A DNA stretch of 64,000 nt from Ideonella benzenivorans. GTDB lineage: Bacteria > Pseudomonadota > Gammaproteobacteria > Burkholderiales > Burkholderiaceae_C. The translations under genes were made by a program, and so were the position numbers. The stretch covers positions 372,001 to 436,000 of the forward strand of contig NZ_JAGWCB010000006.1 of the NCBI RefSeq assembly GCF_020387415.1, in the 5' to 3' direction. Shown here piece after piece: positions 32,858 to 40,799 of this stretch. The notes beneath the pieces were generated by a model. It worked only from the letters and a program-made list of their open reading frames with translations. It was not told where the DNA came from and searched no databases. Numbering within the stretch: position 1 is the first letter of the stretch; each line of letters opens with the position of its first letter.

Positions 32858-33157
32858 TCAGGACTTGGAGGCCAGCTCGAAGTGCTCCACAACCGGCGGG
32901 GCGGCGAAGAAGGGGCCGACGATGGCGCGCCAGGCCGTGAAGGCCGGCGATTCGCGGAAGCCCACCGTGTGGTCCTCCAGCGTGTCCCAGTCGATCATCA
33001 GCACGAAGCGCTCGGGCGTCTCGATGCAGCGGTTGAGCTTGTAGCCCTTGAAGCCCTTGGCGGTGCTGATGGCTTCGGCCACGCCGCGCGCCACGGCCGC
33101 CTCGAAGGCGGCCTGCTGGCCCGGGGCGATGCGGAAGTCGGCAATCTCCAGAATCAT
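32858..33157 (-). CDS. Antibiotic biosynthesis monooxygenase (ABM)-domain protein
   Basis: A 99-residue single ferredoxin-like ABM/YgiN-type domain: MILEIADFRIAPGQQAAFE at the start and FVLMIDWDTLEDHTVGFR in the middle, then a FxxWRxxVGPFF helix. Such small dimers act as quinol or polyketide monooxygenases or as haem-interacting proteins. The ATG at 33157 is preceded by GAGGAGAC. It is divergent from the DAHP synthase gene. Confidence 0.85.
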   Translation of the reverse strand: MILEIADFRIAPGQQAAFEAAVARGVAEAISTAKGFKGYKLNRCIETPERFVLMIDWDTLEDHTVGFRESPAFTAWRAIVGPFFAAPPVVEHFELASKS

Positions 33158-33220
33158 GGACGGTCTCCTCGTGACAGAGGCCGGCAGTGTGCCATCCCGG
33201 CCCGGGCGGCCGGGCCAGGG

Positions 33221-33226
33221 GATAAT
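33221..33226 (+). promoter_or_regulatory. Putative -10 of the DAHP synthase gene
   Basis: GATAAT (five of six consensus), 38 bp before the GTG at 33265. The upstream -35 region is only GC-rich inverted repeat (CCCGGCCCGGGCGGCCGGG). Confidence 0.35.
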
Positions 33227-33264
33227 TCCAGTTTTTCCCGCCGGGTTGTCGCCAGGAGTGAGTC

Positions 33265-34392
33265 GTGAACCGTCCCGAAGCCGTGAACATGCCGCTGAAT
33301 TCCGAGGAAGAGGGCGCGCTCGACCACACCCAGGACACGACGCGCGTCGATGACCTGCGCATCGGCGCCGTGCGGCCGCTGATCTCGCCGGCCCTGCTGC
33401 AGGACGAGATGCCGCTCACGCGCAAGTCCGAAGCGGTGGTGGAGCGCAGCCGGGCCGACATCGCCCGTGTGCTGGCCGGCGAGGACGACCGTCTGGTGGT
33501 GGTGGTGGGGCCGTGCTCCATCCACGACCATGAACAGGCCCTGGCCTATGGCCAGAAGCTGCGCGTGTTGCGCGAGGAACTGGCCCAGGACCTGGTCATC
33601 GTGATGCGGGTCTACTTTGAGAAGCCGCGCACCACGGTGGGCTGGAAGGGCTTCATCAACGACCCGCGTCTGGACGGCAGCTTCCGCATGAACGAAGGCC
33701 TGCGCAAGGCGCGCCGCCTGCTGCTGGACCTGACCGCAATGGGGCTGCCGGCCGGCACCGAGTTCCTGGACCTGCTCTCCCCGCAGTACATCTCCGACCT
33801 GGTGAGCTGGGGCGCGATCGGTGCCCGCACCACCGAAAGCCAGACCCACCGCCAGCTGGCCTCGGGCCTGTCCTGCCCGGTCGGCTTCAAGAACGGCACC
33901 GACGGCGGCGTGAAGGTGGCGGCCGACGCCGTGGTGGCCGCGGCCGCGCCGCACGCCTTCATGGGCATGACCAAGATGGGCCAGGCCGCGATCTTCGAGA
34001 CCCGCGGCAACACCGACTGCCACGTGATCCTGCGCGGTGGCAAGAAGCCCAACTACAGCGCCGAGGACGTCGAGACCGCCTGCGCCGGGCTGCGCAAGTC
34101 GCACCTGCGCGAGCAGGTGATGATCGACTTCTCGCACGCCAATTCCGAGAAGCAGCACCGCCGCCAGATCGCGGTGGCCGCCGATGTGGCGGGCCAGATT
34201 GAGGCGGGTGAGCGCCGCATCACCGGCGTGATGATCGAAAGCCACCTGGAAGAGGGCCGGCAGGACCTGCTGCCCGGCCAGCCGCTGCAGTATGGCGTGT
34301 CGATCACCGACGCCTGCCTGGGCTGGACCGACACCGAGCCGCTGCTGCGCCAGCTGGCGCATGCGGTGGCGGCGCGGCGCGCCCGCGGCTGA
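33265..34392 (+). CDS. 3-deoxy-7-phosphoheptulonate (DAHP) synthase, class I
   Basis: The first enzyme of the shikimate pathway, condensing PEP and erythrose 4-phosphate. The 375-residue type I-alpha protein shows VVVGPCSIHD (metal Cys), MRVYFEKPRTTVGWKG, the GARTTESQTHR phosphate-binding block, KNGTDG and DFSHANS. It is of the AroF/AroG/AroH family; which feedback amino acid it senses cannot be assigned by eye. The GTG at 33265 has a CAGGAG site; an ATG at 33289 (MPLNSEE) is an alternative. It ends next to a small convergent hairpin shared with the DUF3567 gene. Confidence 0.95.
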   Translation: MNRPEAVNMPLNSEEEGALDHTQDTTRVDDLRIGAVRPLISPALLQDEMPLTRKSEAVVERSRADIARVLAGEDDRLVVVVGPCSIHDHEQALAYGQKLRVLREELAQDLVIVMRVYFEKPRTTVGWKGFINDPRLDGSFRMNEGLRKARRLLLDLTAMGLPAGTEFLDLLSPQYISDLVSWGAIGARTTESQTHRQLASGLSCPVGFKNGTDGGVKVAADAVVAAAAPHAFMGMTKMGQAAIFETRGNTDCHVILRGGKKPNYSAEDVETACAGLRKSHLREQVMIDFSHANSEKQHRRQIAVAADVAGQIEAGERRITGVMIESHLEEGRQDLLPGQPLQYGVSITDACLGWTDTEPLLRQLAHAVAARRARG

Positions 34393-34406
34393 GCCCGCCC
34401 GGGCTC
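34391..34406. terminator. Small hairpin between convergent DAHP synthase and DUF3567 genes
   Basis: GAGCCCG-CC-CGGGCTC, a perfect inverted repeat that overlaps the DAHP synthase stop codon. No U run, so weak evidence for termination. Confidence 0.4.
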
Positions 34407-34409
34407 AGC

Positions 34410-34688
34410 TCAGTGCAGCACCACCGGCTGCTGGGCCAGCCCGGCGTAGCCGGCGATGAAGTCGTCCACCACGTCCTCGTCGGCTTCGCCTTGGCTCAGC
34501 GCCAGGGCCTGCTCGCGGAAGTGGCGGGCCAGCTCGCCATTCAGGAAGATGCCCTTGCCGGCGAGTTTGTCGACGATCTCGTAACCGCCTTGCGTGACGG
34601 TCGGCACGGCCTCATCCGCCGGCGCGGGGCCGTCGGCCCACTCGATCTCCAGCACGGAAAAGCTGTCGGAGTTGTAGAGCATTTGCAT
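34410..34688 (-). CDS. DUF3567 family protein
   Basis: A 92-residue acidic cytoplasmic protein opening MQMLYNSDSFSVLEIEW, the signature start of DUF3567, which is practically confined to Burkholderiales. The middle YEIVDKLAGKGIFLNGELA and the C-terminal DVVDDFIAGYAGLAQQPVVLH are also conserved in style. Function unknown. The ATG at 34688 is preceded by AGGAGACC. The long open frame upstream overlaps the DUF3108 gene in another frame and is spurious. Confidence 0.88.
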   Translation of the reverse strand: MQMLYNSDSFSVLEIEWADGPAPADEAVPTVTQGGYEIVDKLAGKGIFLNGELARHFREQALALSQGEADEDVVDDFIAGYAGLAQQPVVLH

Positions 34689-34744
34689 GGCGGTCTCCTG
34701 AAGATACCCCGCAGGTGGGCACACCCCGGTGGATTTCAAGCCCT

Positions 34745-35893
34745 TCAGGGGTGCAGTTCCACCGGCATTTGCGCCGGCGGCAGGCCGTCGGTCAGGCGCA
34801 AGGTCAGGGCCTGGTCGCCCGGCACCGGCGTCATGCGCAGCTGTACCGGCACCATCGCGTGGTCGCGCGCCAGCCAGACCTCGATGCGGCTGTCGTAGGG
34901 CATCAGCGGCTCGCGCCGCAACAGCCAGCAGCGCAGGGGCTGGCCGTCCGGGCCGGGCAGGGTCACCGCCTCGGCCACTTCGAAGCGCCAGCGCTGGCCC
35001 TCGCCGCGCACCGTGTAGACCTCCAGGCTCAGCGTGGCGCGGCCGGGCGCCCAGTGGCTCGACATGACCTGGGCCAGCACCGGCACCTGGACCAGCCAGC
35101 TGGCCCGGTCCTGGGCGCCGGCGGTCATCGGCAGCGCCCCGGACGGGCCGGAAAAGGTCACCAGGTCCTTGTCGCGCTGGAAATTGACGGCGGCCACGTC
35201 CCGCCCGCGGCGTTGTTCCACCATGCGCAGCGGCTCCACGCCGGTGCTGCCCAGCCGGCCCTGGCTGAGCCAGGACTGGACCTCCCGGCCGTCCAGCGCC
35301 AGGGACCAGCTCAGGCGGTAGCCGGCGCCCTCGGGCCGGGGCTGCCAGCCCAGGCGGGCCTGGCCGGTCGCGCCGCCCTTCTGCGCCGCGTAGACCAGCT
35401 GCAGCGGCGGCATGACCGGCAGCGGCTGCAGCACATGGGCGGCGTCGTCGGCGGTGGGTCCATCGGGGAAGGGGGTGGCCTCGCTCCCGCTGCGGTCGTC
35501 GCTGGCGTTGACCGTGGGCTCCCCGCTGCGCTCGGGGGGGGGCGCAGGGTCCGCCGGCGTGGCCGTGGCCTCGGCGGTGGCGGGCGGGGGCGATGCCGGG
35601 GCCGGGCGAGGGGCCGGGGCCTCCGTCTCGGCCGGGGGCTGCACCGGCGTCGGTTCCGCAGGCGGGAGCTCCTCCGGTGGGGCGGGTGGCGTCGGGGGGA
35701 TGGGTGGAGCGGGCGGCCGCATCACCAGCTGCACCGGCACGGGCCGGCCCGCGCTGGGCGGGGGCGCGCCGTCGGCCACGGACCAGGCGCGCCAGGCCGG
35801 CCCCAGCAGCAGCCCGTGCACGGTCAGCACCGCCAGGACGATGCCCACCAGGACCCAACGGTGGCGGGGCGGGACGGAAATGGGGCGGCGCAT
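34745..35893 (-). CDS. DUF3108 domain protein with proline-rich linker
   Basis: A 382-residue membrane-anchored protein: one N-terminal helix at about residues 13-34 (VLVGIVLAVLTVHGLLLG), a proline/alanine-rich TonB-like linker at about 48-135, then a DUF3108 beta-domain (LQLVYAAQKGG, YRLSWSLALDGREV, WRFEVAEAVTLP, SRIEVWLARDHAMVPVQLRM). It is probably periplasmic and envelope-spanning in shape. The ATG at 35893 (MRRPIS) is chosen; one at 35935 would add 14 residues. It is divergent from the FAH-family gene. Confidence 0.8.
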   Translation of the reverse strand: MRRPISVPPRHRWVLVGIVLAVLTVHGLLLGPAWRAWSVADGAPPPSAGRPVPVQLVMRPPAPPIPPTPPAPPEELPPAEPTPVQPPAETEAPAPRPAPASPPPATAEATATPADPAPPPERSGEPTVNASDDRSGSEATPFPDGPTADDAAHVLQPLPVMPPLQLVYAAQKGGATGQARLGWQPRPEGAGYRLSWSLALDGREVQSWLSQGRLGSTGVEPLRMVEQRRGRDVAAVNFQRDKDLVTFSGPSGALPMTAGAQDRASWLVQVPVLAQVMSSHWAPGRATLSLEVYTVRGEGQRWRFEVAEAVTLPGPDGQPLRCWLLRREPLMPYDSRIEVWLARDHAMVPVQLRMTPVPGDQALTLRLTDGLPPAQMPVELHP

Positions 35894-35947
35894 GGGGGCG
35901 GGGCGGGCGGCTTTGGACACAATAGCTGCTCGCATTGTCGCCACACC

Positions 35948-36895
35948 ATGAAACTTGCCACCTATCAGGACGGTTCCCGCGACGGCCAACTGGTCGTCGT
36001 CTCGCGGGACCTGCGCTCGGCCCACTTCGCCAGCGGCATCGCCACCCGGCTGCAGCAGGTGCTCGATGACTGGGGCTTTCTGGCCCCGCAACTGGAAGAC
36101 CTGTCGCGCCAGCTCAACCACGGCAAGGCCCGCCATGCCTTCGCCTTCGATCCGGCCCAATGCCTGGCCCCGCTGCCGCGCAGCGGCCAGTGGGTGCGCA
36201 GCCGGGCCTACCGGGCGCAGCTGGCCCTGGGCTGGCCCGACGGGGCGGTGCCGGAGGCCGCACTGGCCCAGCCCTGGCTGGAGCCTGGCACCAGCGACGG
36301 CTTCACCGGGCCGACGGCGGAGCTCGCGGTGGACCGCCTGGAGGACGGGCCGGACTTCGGCGCCCAGTGGGCGGTGATCACGGGCGACCTGGCCCGCGGC
36401 GCCCCGCCGGCCCAGGCGCTGGAGGCGGTGCGCCTGCTGGCGCTGGCCAATGACTGGACCCTGCGCGGCCCCGAGGCCGAGGAGCGCCAGCGCGGCGCCG
36501 GCCGAGTGCTGTCCTGCCCGGCCACGGCCTTTGCGCCGGTGGCCGTCACGCCCGACGAGTTGGGCGAGGGCTGGCAGGCCGGCGTGCTGCGCGCCCGCCT
36601 GCAGGTGCAGTGGAACGGCCGCGCCCTGGGGCCGTGCGACACCGGGACCGGCCTGGCCTGGCACATGGGCCAGCTGCTGGCCCAGTTGGCCCGCCACCGC
36701 CCGGTGAAGGCCGGCACCGTGGTGGGCAGCGGGCCGGTGGCCGATGGCACCGGCCAGGGGGTGGCCAGTCTGGCGGCCTTGCCGGAAGCGCCGGCCGGGC
36801 TGCAGTTCGGCGACACCGTGCGCATCGAGCTCACGGGCCCGGATGGTCCATCGGTGTTCGGGGCCATCACCCAGACCGTGGTGGAGGTTGCATGA
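35948..36895 (+). CDS. Fumarylacetoacetate hydrolase-family protein
   Basis: A 315-residue protein of the FAH family (FAHD/UGL subgroup with an N-terminal domain). It starts MKLATYQDGSRDGQLVVVSRD and carries the catalytic-domain blocks TAELAVDRL, LLALANDWTLRG and VVGSGPVADGTG. Family members hydrolyse or decarboxylate beta-diketo acids from aromatic or sugar breakdown. No aromatic operon surrounds it. The stop overlaps the TraB/GumN gene start (ATGA). Confidence 0.85.
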   Translation: MKLATYQDGSRDGQLVVVSRDLRSAHFASGIATRLQQVLDDWGFLAPQLEDLSRQLNHGKARHAFAFDPAQCLAPLPRSGQWVRSRAYRAQLALGWPDGAVPEAALAQPWLEPGTSDGFTGPTAELAVDRLEDGPDFGAQWAVITGDLARGAPPAQALEAVRLLALANDWTLRGPEAEERQRGAGRVLSCPATAFAPVAVTPDELGEGWQAGVLRARLQVQWNGRALGPCDTGTGLAWHMGQLLAQLARHRPVKAGTVVGSGPVADGTGQGVASLAALPEAPAGLQFGDTVRIELTGPDGPSVFGAITQTVVEVA

Positions 36896-37923
36896 CGCCG
36901 TGGAACGGGTGGAAAAAACGGGTCGTGGCCTTGCTGGTCGGGGGGCTGGCTGGATGGTGCGGACCGGTGCAGGCCGCCTGCCCGCCGCCGGCCGTGCCAC
37001 CCACGGCCGACGCGGTGCGCCAGGGCCTGGCTCAGGCCCGCAACCACGGCTTTCTGTGGCAGATCGAACGCGACGGGCGCCGCTCCTGGCTGTACGGCAC
37101 GGTGCACGTGGCCCGGCAGGCCTGGATGTACCCCGGGCCGGCGGTGCTGTCGGCGCTGAGCCGGGCGCAACGCTTGGTGGTCGAGGTCGACATGTCCGAC
37201 CCCGCCACGATGGCGGCCTTGCCCCGGCTGGCCCAGCTCAACGGCCCCAACCCCTTGCCGGCGGCGCTGGAAGCCCGCCTGCAGCGCCAGGAGGAAGCCG
37301 CCTGCGTGGGCGGGGCCCTGCGCCGCTGGCGGCCGGAGATGCGGGTCACGACCCTCAGCGTGATGGCCTTGCGCGACGAGGGCCTGGACCCGGCCTGGGG
37401 CGTGGACGGCTTCCTGACCGGCCTGGCCCACGGCCTGAACCTGCCGGTGCAGGCGCTGGAGACGCCCGAGCAGCAGATGGACATCATCCTGCAGCCCGAC
37501 GCGGCCCAGGCCGCCGAGATGGTGGACACCACGCTGGACGAGCTGGAGAACGGCCAGGCACGCGCCACCTTGCGCCGGCTGGCCCAGGCCTGGGCCGACG
37601 GCCGGCTCGATGAGCTGGAAACCTACCCGCAGTGGTGCCAGTGCCTGAACACCGCCTTCGACCGCACGCTGATGCACCGCCTGCTGGACAAGCGCAACGG
37701 CCCGATGGCCGATCGCATTGCCGAGCTGCATCGCACGGCCGGCCCGGTGTTCGTCGCCGTGGGCAGCCTGCACATGGTGGGCAGCCAGGGCCTGCCGGCC
37801 CTGCTGGCGGCGCGCGGCTTCACGGTCGAGCGCGTCAGCTGGCCGGTCGCACCGCAGGCCGCTTCAGGCGCAGAATCGGCGCCTGAAGCCGCTGCCAGTG
37901 GCCCGCAGGAGACAACCCGATGA
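36892..37923 (+). CDS. TraB/GumN-family exported protein
   Basis: A 343-residue protein with a signal peptide to about residue 29 (GPVQA) and the TraB/GumN (Tiki-like protease fold) domain: FLWQIERDG, WLYGTVHVARQAW, LVVEVDMSD and the C-terminal VFVAVGSLHMVGSQGL with the GSxHxxG motif. These are putative metal-dependent peptidases. The gene lies between the FAH-family and PhaM genes with 4-bp overlaps on both sides. Confidence 0.87.
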   Translation: MTPWNGWKKRVVALLVGGLAGWCGPVQAACPPPAVPPTADAVRQGLAQARNHGFLWQIERDGRRSWLYGTVHVARQAWMYPGPAVLSALSRAQRLVVEVDMSDPATMAALPRLAQLNGPNPLPAALEARLQRQEEAACVGGALRRWRPEMRVTTLSVMALRDEGLDPAWGVDGFLTGLAHGLNLPVQALETPEQQMDIILQPDAAQAAEMVDTTLDELENGQARATLRRLAQAWADGRLDELETYPQWCQCLNTAFDRTLMHRLLDKRNGPMADRIAELHRTAGPVFVAVGSLHMVGSQGLPALLAARGFTVERVSWPVAPQAASGAESAPEAAASGPQETTR

Positions 37924-38522
37924 GCGAGCGTTCCCCTTTCCCTGGCCTGATGCCGGGCTTCGACTTTCTGCAGGGGCTGGTGCGCCAGGCCGGCGCGGCG
38001 CTGCCGGGCATGAACCAGTGGATCGCCCCGACGCTGGACCCCGAGGAGCTGGACAAGCGCATCAGCGAGCTGCGCACCGTGCAGTTCTGGCTGGAGCAGA
38101 ACGCCCGCCTGCTGGCGACCACGATCCAGGCGCTGGAGGTGCAGCGCATGACGCTGGCCACCCTGAAGACGATGAACGTCTCGATGGGCGATCTGCGCGA
38201 TGCGATGTCGATCCCGCCCGTGCCGGCGGCGGACGAGCCGGCCTCTGCGCCGGCTGCGGCGGCGGCCGAGACCGAGCCGCCTGCGGCCCCGCCGGCCGGC
38301 ATGGTGGACCCGATGCAGTGGTGGGGCGCGCTGACCCAGCAGTTCGGCCAGATCGCCGCGCAGGCGATGCAGGAGGCCCCGTCCGCTGCGCCGGCGGCGG
38401 CCCGTCCCGCCCCGGCGCCCCGGCCGGCCGCCCCTCGGCCCGCGCCGGCGGCGGCGCGCCCGGCGGCCCCCGCCGCACCGCGCAAGGCCGCGCCCCGCAA
38501 GAAGCCGGCGGCGCCGCGCTGA
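37920..38522 (+). CDS. phaM: PhaM-family polyhydroxyalkanoate granule regulator
   Basis: A 200-residue protein whose N-terminal part has the PhaM signature PTLDPEELDKRISELRTVQFWLEQN and TTIQALEVQRMTLATLK (written in two pieces), and whose C-terminus is a long Ala/Pro/Arg/Lys tail (APRKAAPRKKPAAPR) expected to bind DNA. In Ralstonia eutropha PhaM activates PHB synthase and tethers granules to the nucleoid. Its presence implies the strain stores PHB. The start overlaps the TraB gene stop by 4 bp. Confidence 0.9.
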   Translation: MSERSPFPGLMPGFDFLQGLVRQAGAALPGMNQWIAPTLDPEELDKRISELRTVQFWLEQNARLLATTIQALEVQRMTLATLKTMNVSMGDLRDAMSIPPVPAADEPASAPAAAAAETEPPAAPPAGMVDPMQWWGALTQQFGQIAAQAMQEAPSAAPAAARPAPAPRPAAPRPAPAAARPAAPAAPRKAAPRKKPAAPR

Positions 38523-38531
38523 GCCGCGCCC

Positions 38532-39719
38532 ATGAGCGCCACCGTTGCGCTGGCCTGTCTGCAAGGCCATGCCACCCATCCAGATCCGCACATGGCCCTG
38601 GCCCTGGCGGCGGCCCAGATCGACGCCCAGCGTGCGTCCCGGCCGGGCTTCCAGCCGACGCTGGCCCTGTTCTACCTGACCGAGGCCTATGCGCCGCAGG
38701 CCGAAGCCCTGTTGGCCGACGTCGGCCAACGCTGGCCCGGGGTGCAGGTGGTCGGCACCGTGGGGGTGGGCATTGCCGCTGGCGATGCCGAGTACTGGGA
38801 CGAGCCGGCCCTGGCCCTGTTGCTGATGGACCTGCCGCGGGCGCAGTTCAGCGTCTTCAGCGGTCGCCAGCCGCTGGCCGAAGCCGGGGCGGCTGCGCAC
38901 TGGACCGCGCTGGTCCATGCCGACCCGAGCACGCCCGACCTGGCCGAGCTGATCGGCGAGCAGGCCGGCCGCACCGGCAGCGGCCAGCTCTTCGGCGGCG
39001 TGGCCAGTGCCCGCAATCGGCCGGTGCAGCTGGCCAACGGCGTCTACACGGGCGGGTTGTCCGGGGTGGCCTTCGGGCCCTGGGTGGGTCTGGTCTCGCG
39101 CATGACACAGGGCTGCCAGCCGATCGGGCCGACCCGCAGCATCACCGCCTCGGAACGCAACCTGGTGTTTGAACTGGACGGGCAGCCGGCGCTGCCGGCC
39201 CTGCTGGCCGATCTGGACATGCCCCTGGACCCGCCCGAACAGCTGGTGCGCCGGCTGCGCAGCGTGCTGGCCGGGCTGACCGATGCCGGCGACCGGCCCC
39301 ATGGCCGGGGCGGGCAGTTCGGCATCGACACCCGGGTGCGCCACCTGGTCGGGCTGGACCCGGCGCGGCAGGCCGTGGCCGACTGGGTCATGACCGGCCA
39401 GCAGCTGGCCTTCTGCCAGCGGGACGTGGCCGCCGCCCGGCGCGACCTGGTGCGGCTGTGCGCCGAGATCCGCGAGGAACTGGCCGGTGACGAGGCCGAG
39501 GGCGTGCCGCCCCGCCAGCTGGTGGGCGCGGTCTACATCAGCTGCACCGGCCGCGGCGGGGCGCATTTCGGCGGGCCCTCGGCCGAGCTGCAAATCCTGC
39601 GCCATGCGCTGGGCGAGGTGCCGCTGGTGGGCTTCTTCGCCGCTGGCGAGATCACCGGCCACCACCTGGTCAGCTACACCGGGGTGCTGACCGTGTTCAC
39701 CACCGAGGCGGGGGCATGA
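38532..39719 (+). CDS. FIST-domain sensory protein
   Basis: A 395-residue cytoplasmic protein with FIST N (residues about 30-220; VQVVGTVGVGI, GGVASARNRPVQLANGVYTGGLSG) and FIST C (about 250-390; GAVYISCTGRGGAHFGGPS, PLVGFFAAGEIT) domains. FIST proteins are predicted small-molecule (amino acid) sensors often tied to signalling. The LysR gene downstream overlaps by 4 bp (ATGA), so the pair may act together. Confidence 0.88.
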   Translation: MSATVALACLQGHATHPDPHMALALAAAQIDAQRASRPGFQPTLALFYLTEAYAPQAEALLADVGQRWPGVQVVGTVGVGIAAGDAEYWDEPALALLLMDLPRAQFSVFSGRQPLAEAGAAAHWTALVHADPSTPDLAELIGEQAGRTGSGQLFGGVASARNRPVQLANGVYTGGLSGVAFGPWVGLVSRMTQGCQPIGPTRSITASERNLVFELDGQPALPALLADLDMPLDPPEQLVRRLRSVLAGLTDAGDRPHGRGGQFGIDTRVRHLVGLDPARQAVADWVMTGQQLAFCQRDVAAARRDLVRLCAEIREELAGDEAEGVPPRQLVGAVYISCTGRGGAHFGGPSAELQILRHALGEVPLVGFFAAGEITGHHLVSYTGVLTVFTTEAGA

Positions 39720-40597
39720 CCCCGCCGCGCATTCCGCCGATCCAGTGCCTGCTGGCCTTCGAGGCCCTGGCCCGGCGGCGCAGCGTCACCGCCGCGGGCG
39801 ACGAGCTGAACGTCACGCCCAGTGCCGTCAGCCACCGCATCCGCCAGCTGGAGGGCCAGCTCGGGCTGAAGCTGTTCGGGCGCGACTTCAGCCTCACCGC
39901 CGAAGGGGCGGCCTACCTGGGCCCCGTGCGCGAGGGCCTGCGGGCGCTGCAGCAGGTGCCCGGGCAGGCACCCGAGACGAGCCGCTCGGTGCGACTGCGG
40001 CTGGCGGTCACGCCCACCTTCTCGCGCCAAATCCTGCTGCCGCGGCTGGCGCTGTTCCGCCATGCCTACCCGGAGATCGAGCTGATCCTGCAGGTCGCCA
40101 TTCCGCTGGCCGACGTGAAGGCCGAGGAGGCCGACCTGGAGGTGCGCTACGGCACCGGCCCCTATTCGGATGTGGAGCATGTGCGCATCCTTCGCGACGA
40201 GGTCACGCCGGTCTGCAGCGCCGACTACCTCAACGAGTTCGGCCCCTTCGGGGGCTTCGACACCATCGAGGACGTGACGCGGGCCCATTTGATCCGCAGC
40301 CCGCTGGACCCCTGGAGCACCTGGTTCCAGGCCCACGGCATCGCCCTGCCCGAACCGCGGGTGGGCTCGCAGTTCAACGACGTGGGCCTGGTGCTGGATG
40401 CGGCCGCGGCCGGCTTCGGGGTGGCGCTGATGCGCACCAAGCTGGGCCTGAGCTGGGTCGACTCGGGCCGCCTGGTGCGGCTGTCGCCGCAGGCCGTGCC
40501 CTCGCCCTGTGCCCACCACCTGTGCTGGAAGCCCGGGGCGATGGAACGCTGGGAGTGCGCGGCCTTCGTGGACTGGCTGAAGGCCGCCCTGGCCTGA
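39716..40597 (+). CDS. LysR-family (GcvA-like) regulator
   Basis: A 293-residue regulator of the GcvA branch. It starts RIPPIQCLLAFEALARRRS, has the recognition helix TPSAVSHRIRQLE and the effector domain with LRLAVTPTFSRQILLPRL. It is translationally coupled to the FIST gene upstream and is followed 203 bp later by the lctP-glcDE operon, which it could control. The 40598-40799 gap contains a palindrome and a hairpin. Confidence 0.9.
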   Translation: MTPPRIPPIQCLLAFEALARRRSVTAAGDELNVTPSAVSHRIRQLEGQLGLKLFGRDFSLTAEGAAYLGPVREGLRALQQVPGQAPETSRSVRLRLAVTPTFSRQILLPRLALFRHAYPEIELILQVAIPLADVKAEEADLEVRYGTGPYSDVEHVRILRDEVTPVCSADYLNEFGPFGGFDTIEDVTRAHLIRSPLDPWSTWFQAHGIALPEPRVGSQFNDVGLVLDAAAAGFGVALMRTKLGLSWVDSGRLVRLSPQAVPSPCAHHLCWKPGAMERWECAAFVDWLKAALA

Positions 40598-40622
40598 ACC
40601 GGGCTGAGGCCGCGGACAGCGC

Positions 40623-40638
40623 CGAGGGTTAACCCTCG
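40623..40638. promoter_or_regulatory. 16-bp perfect palindrome upstream of lctP
   Basis: CGAGGGTTAACCCTCG, 26 bp after the LysR stop and 161 bp before the lctP ATG. It looks like an operator for a dimeric regulator. No known operator is matched. Confidence 0.45.
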
Positions 40639-40717
40639 AATTGAAGAACTCTCACGCGCACGGGCAGCAAGTTTCAATCGCCCCGGCGCCCCGTCTCCCT
40701 ACAGTCGCAGCCGATTC

Positions 40718-40752
40718 GCGGCCCCGGGCGTGCCAACCATGCCCGGGGCCGC
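40718..40752 (+). promoter_or_regulatory. 12-bp-stem hairpin in the lctP leader region
   Basis: GCGGCCCCGGGC/GCCCGGGGCCGC with an 11-nt loop, ending 47 bp before the lctP ATG. No U run. It may be a leader structure or a terminator of upstream transcription. Confidence 0.5.
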
Positions 40753-40799
40753 GGTGTGTTCGCAGGCACGACGACCGCAGTACGAGGAGACAACCCACC

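Noticed and set aside
34715-35947. A 411-codon upstream extension of the FAH-family gene
   Set aside because: It is antisense to the DUF3108 gene; the FAH family start is at 35948.
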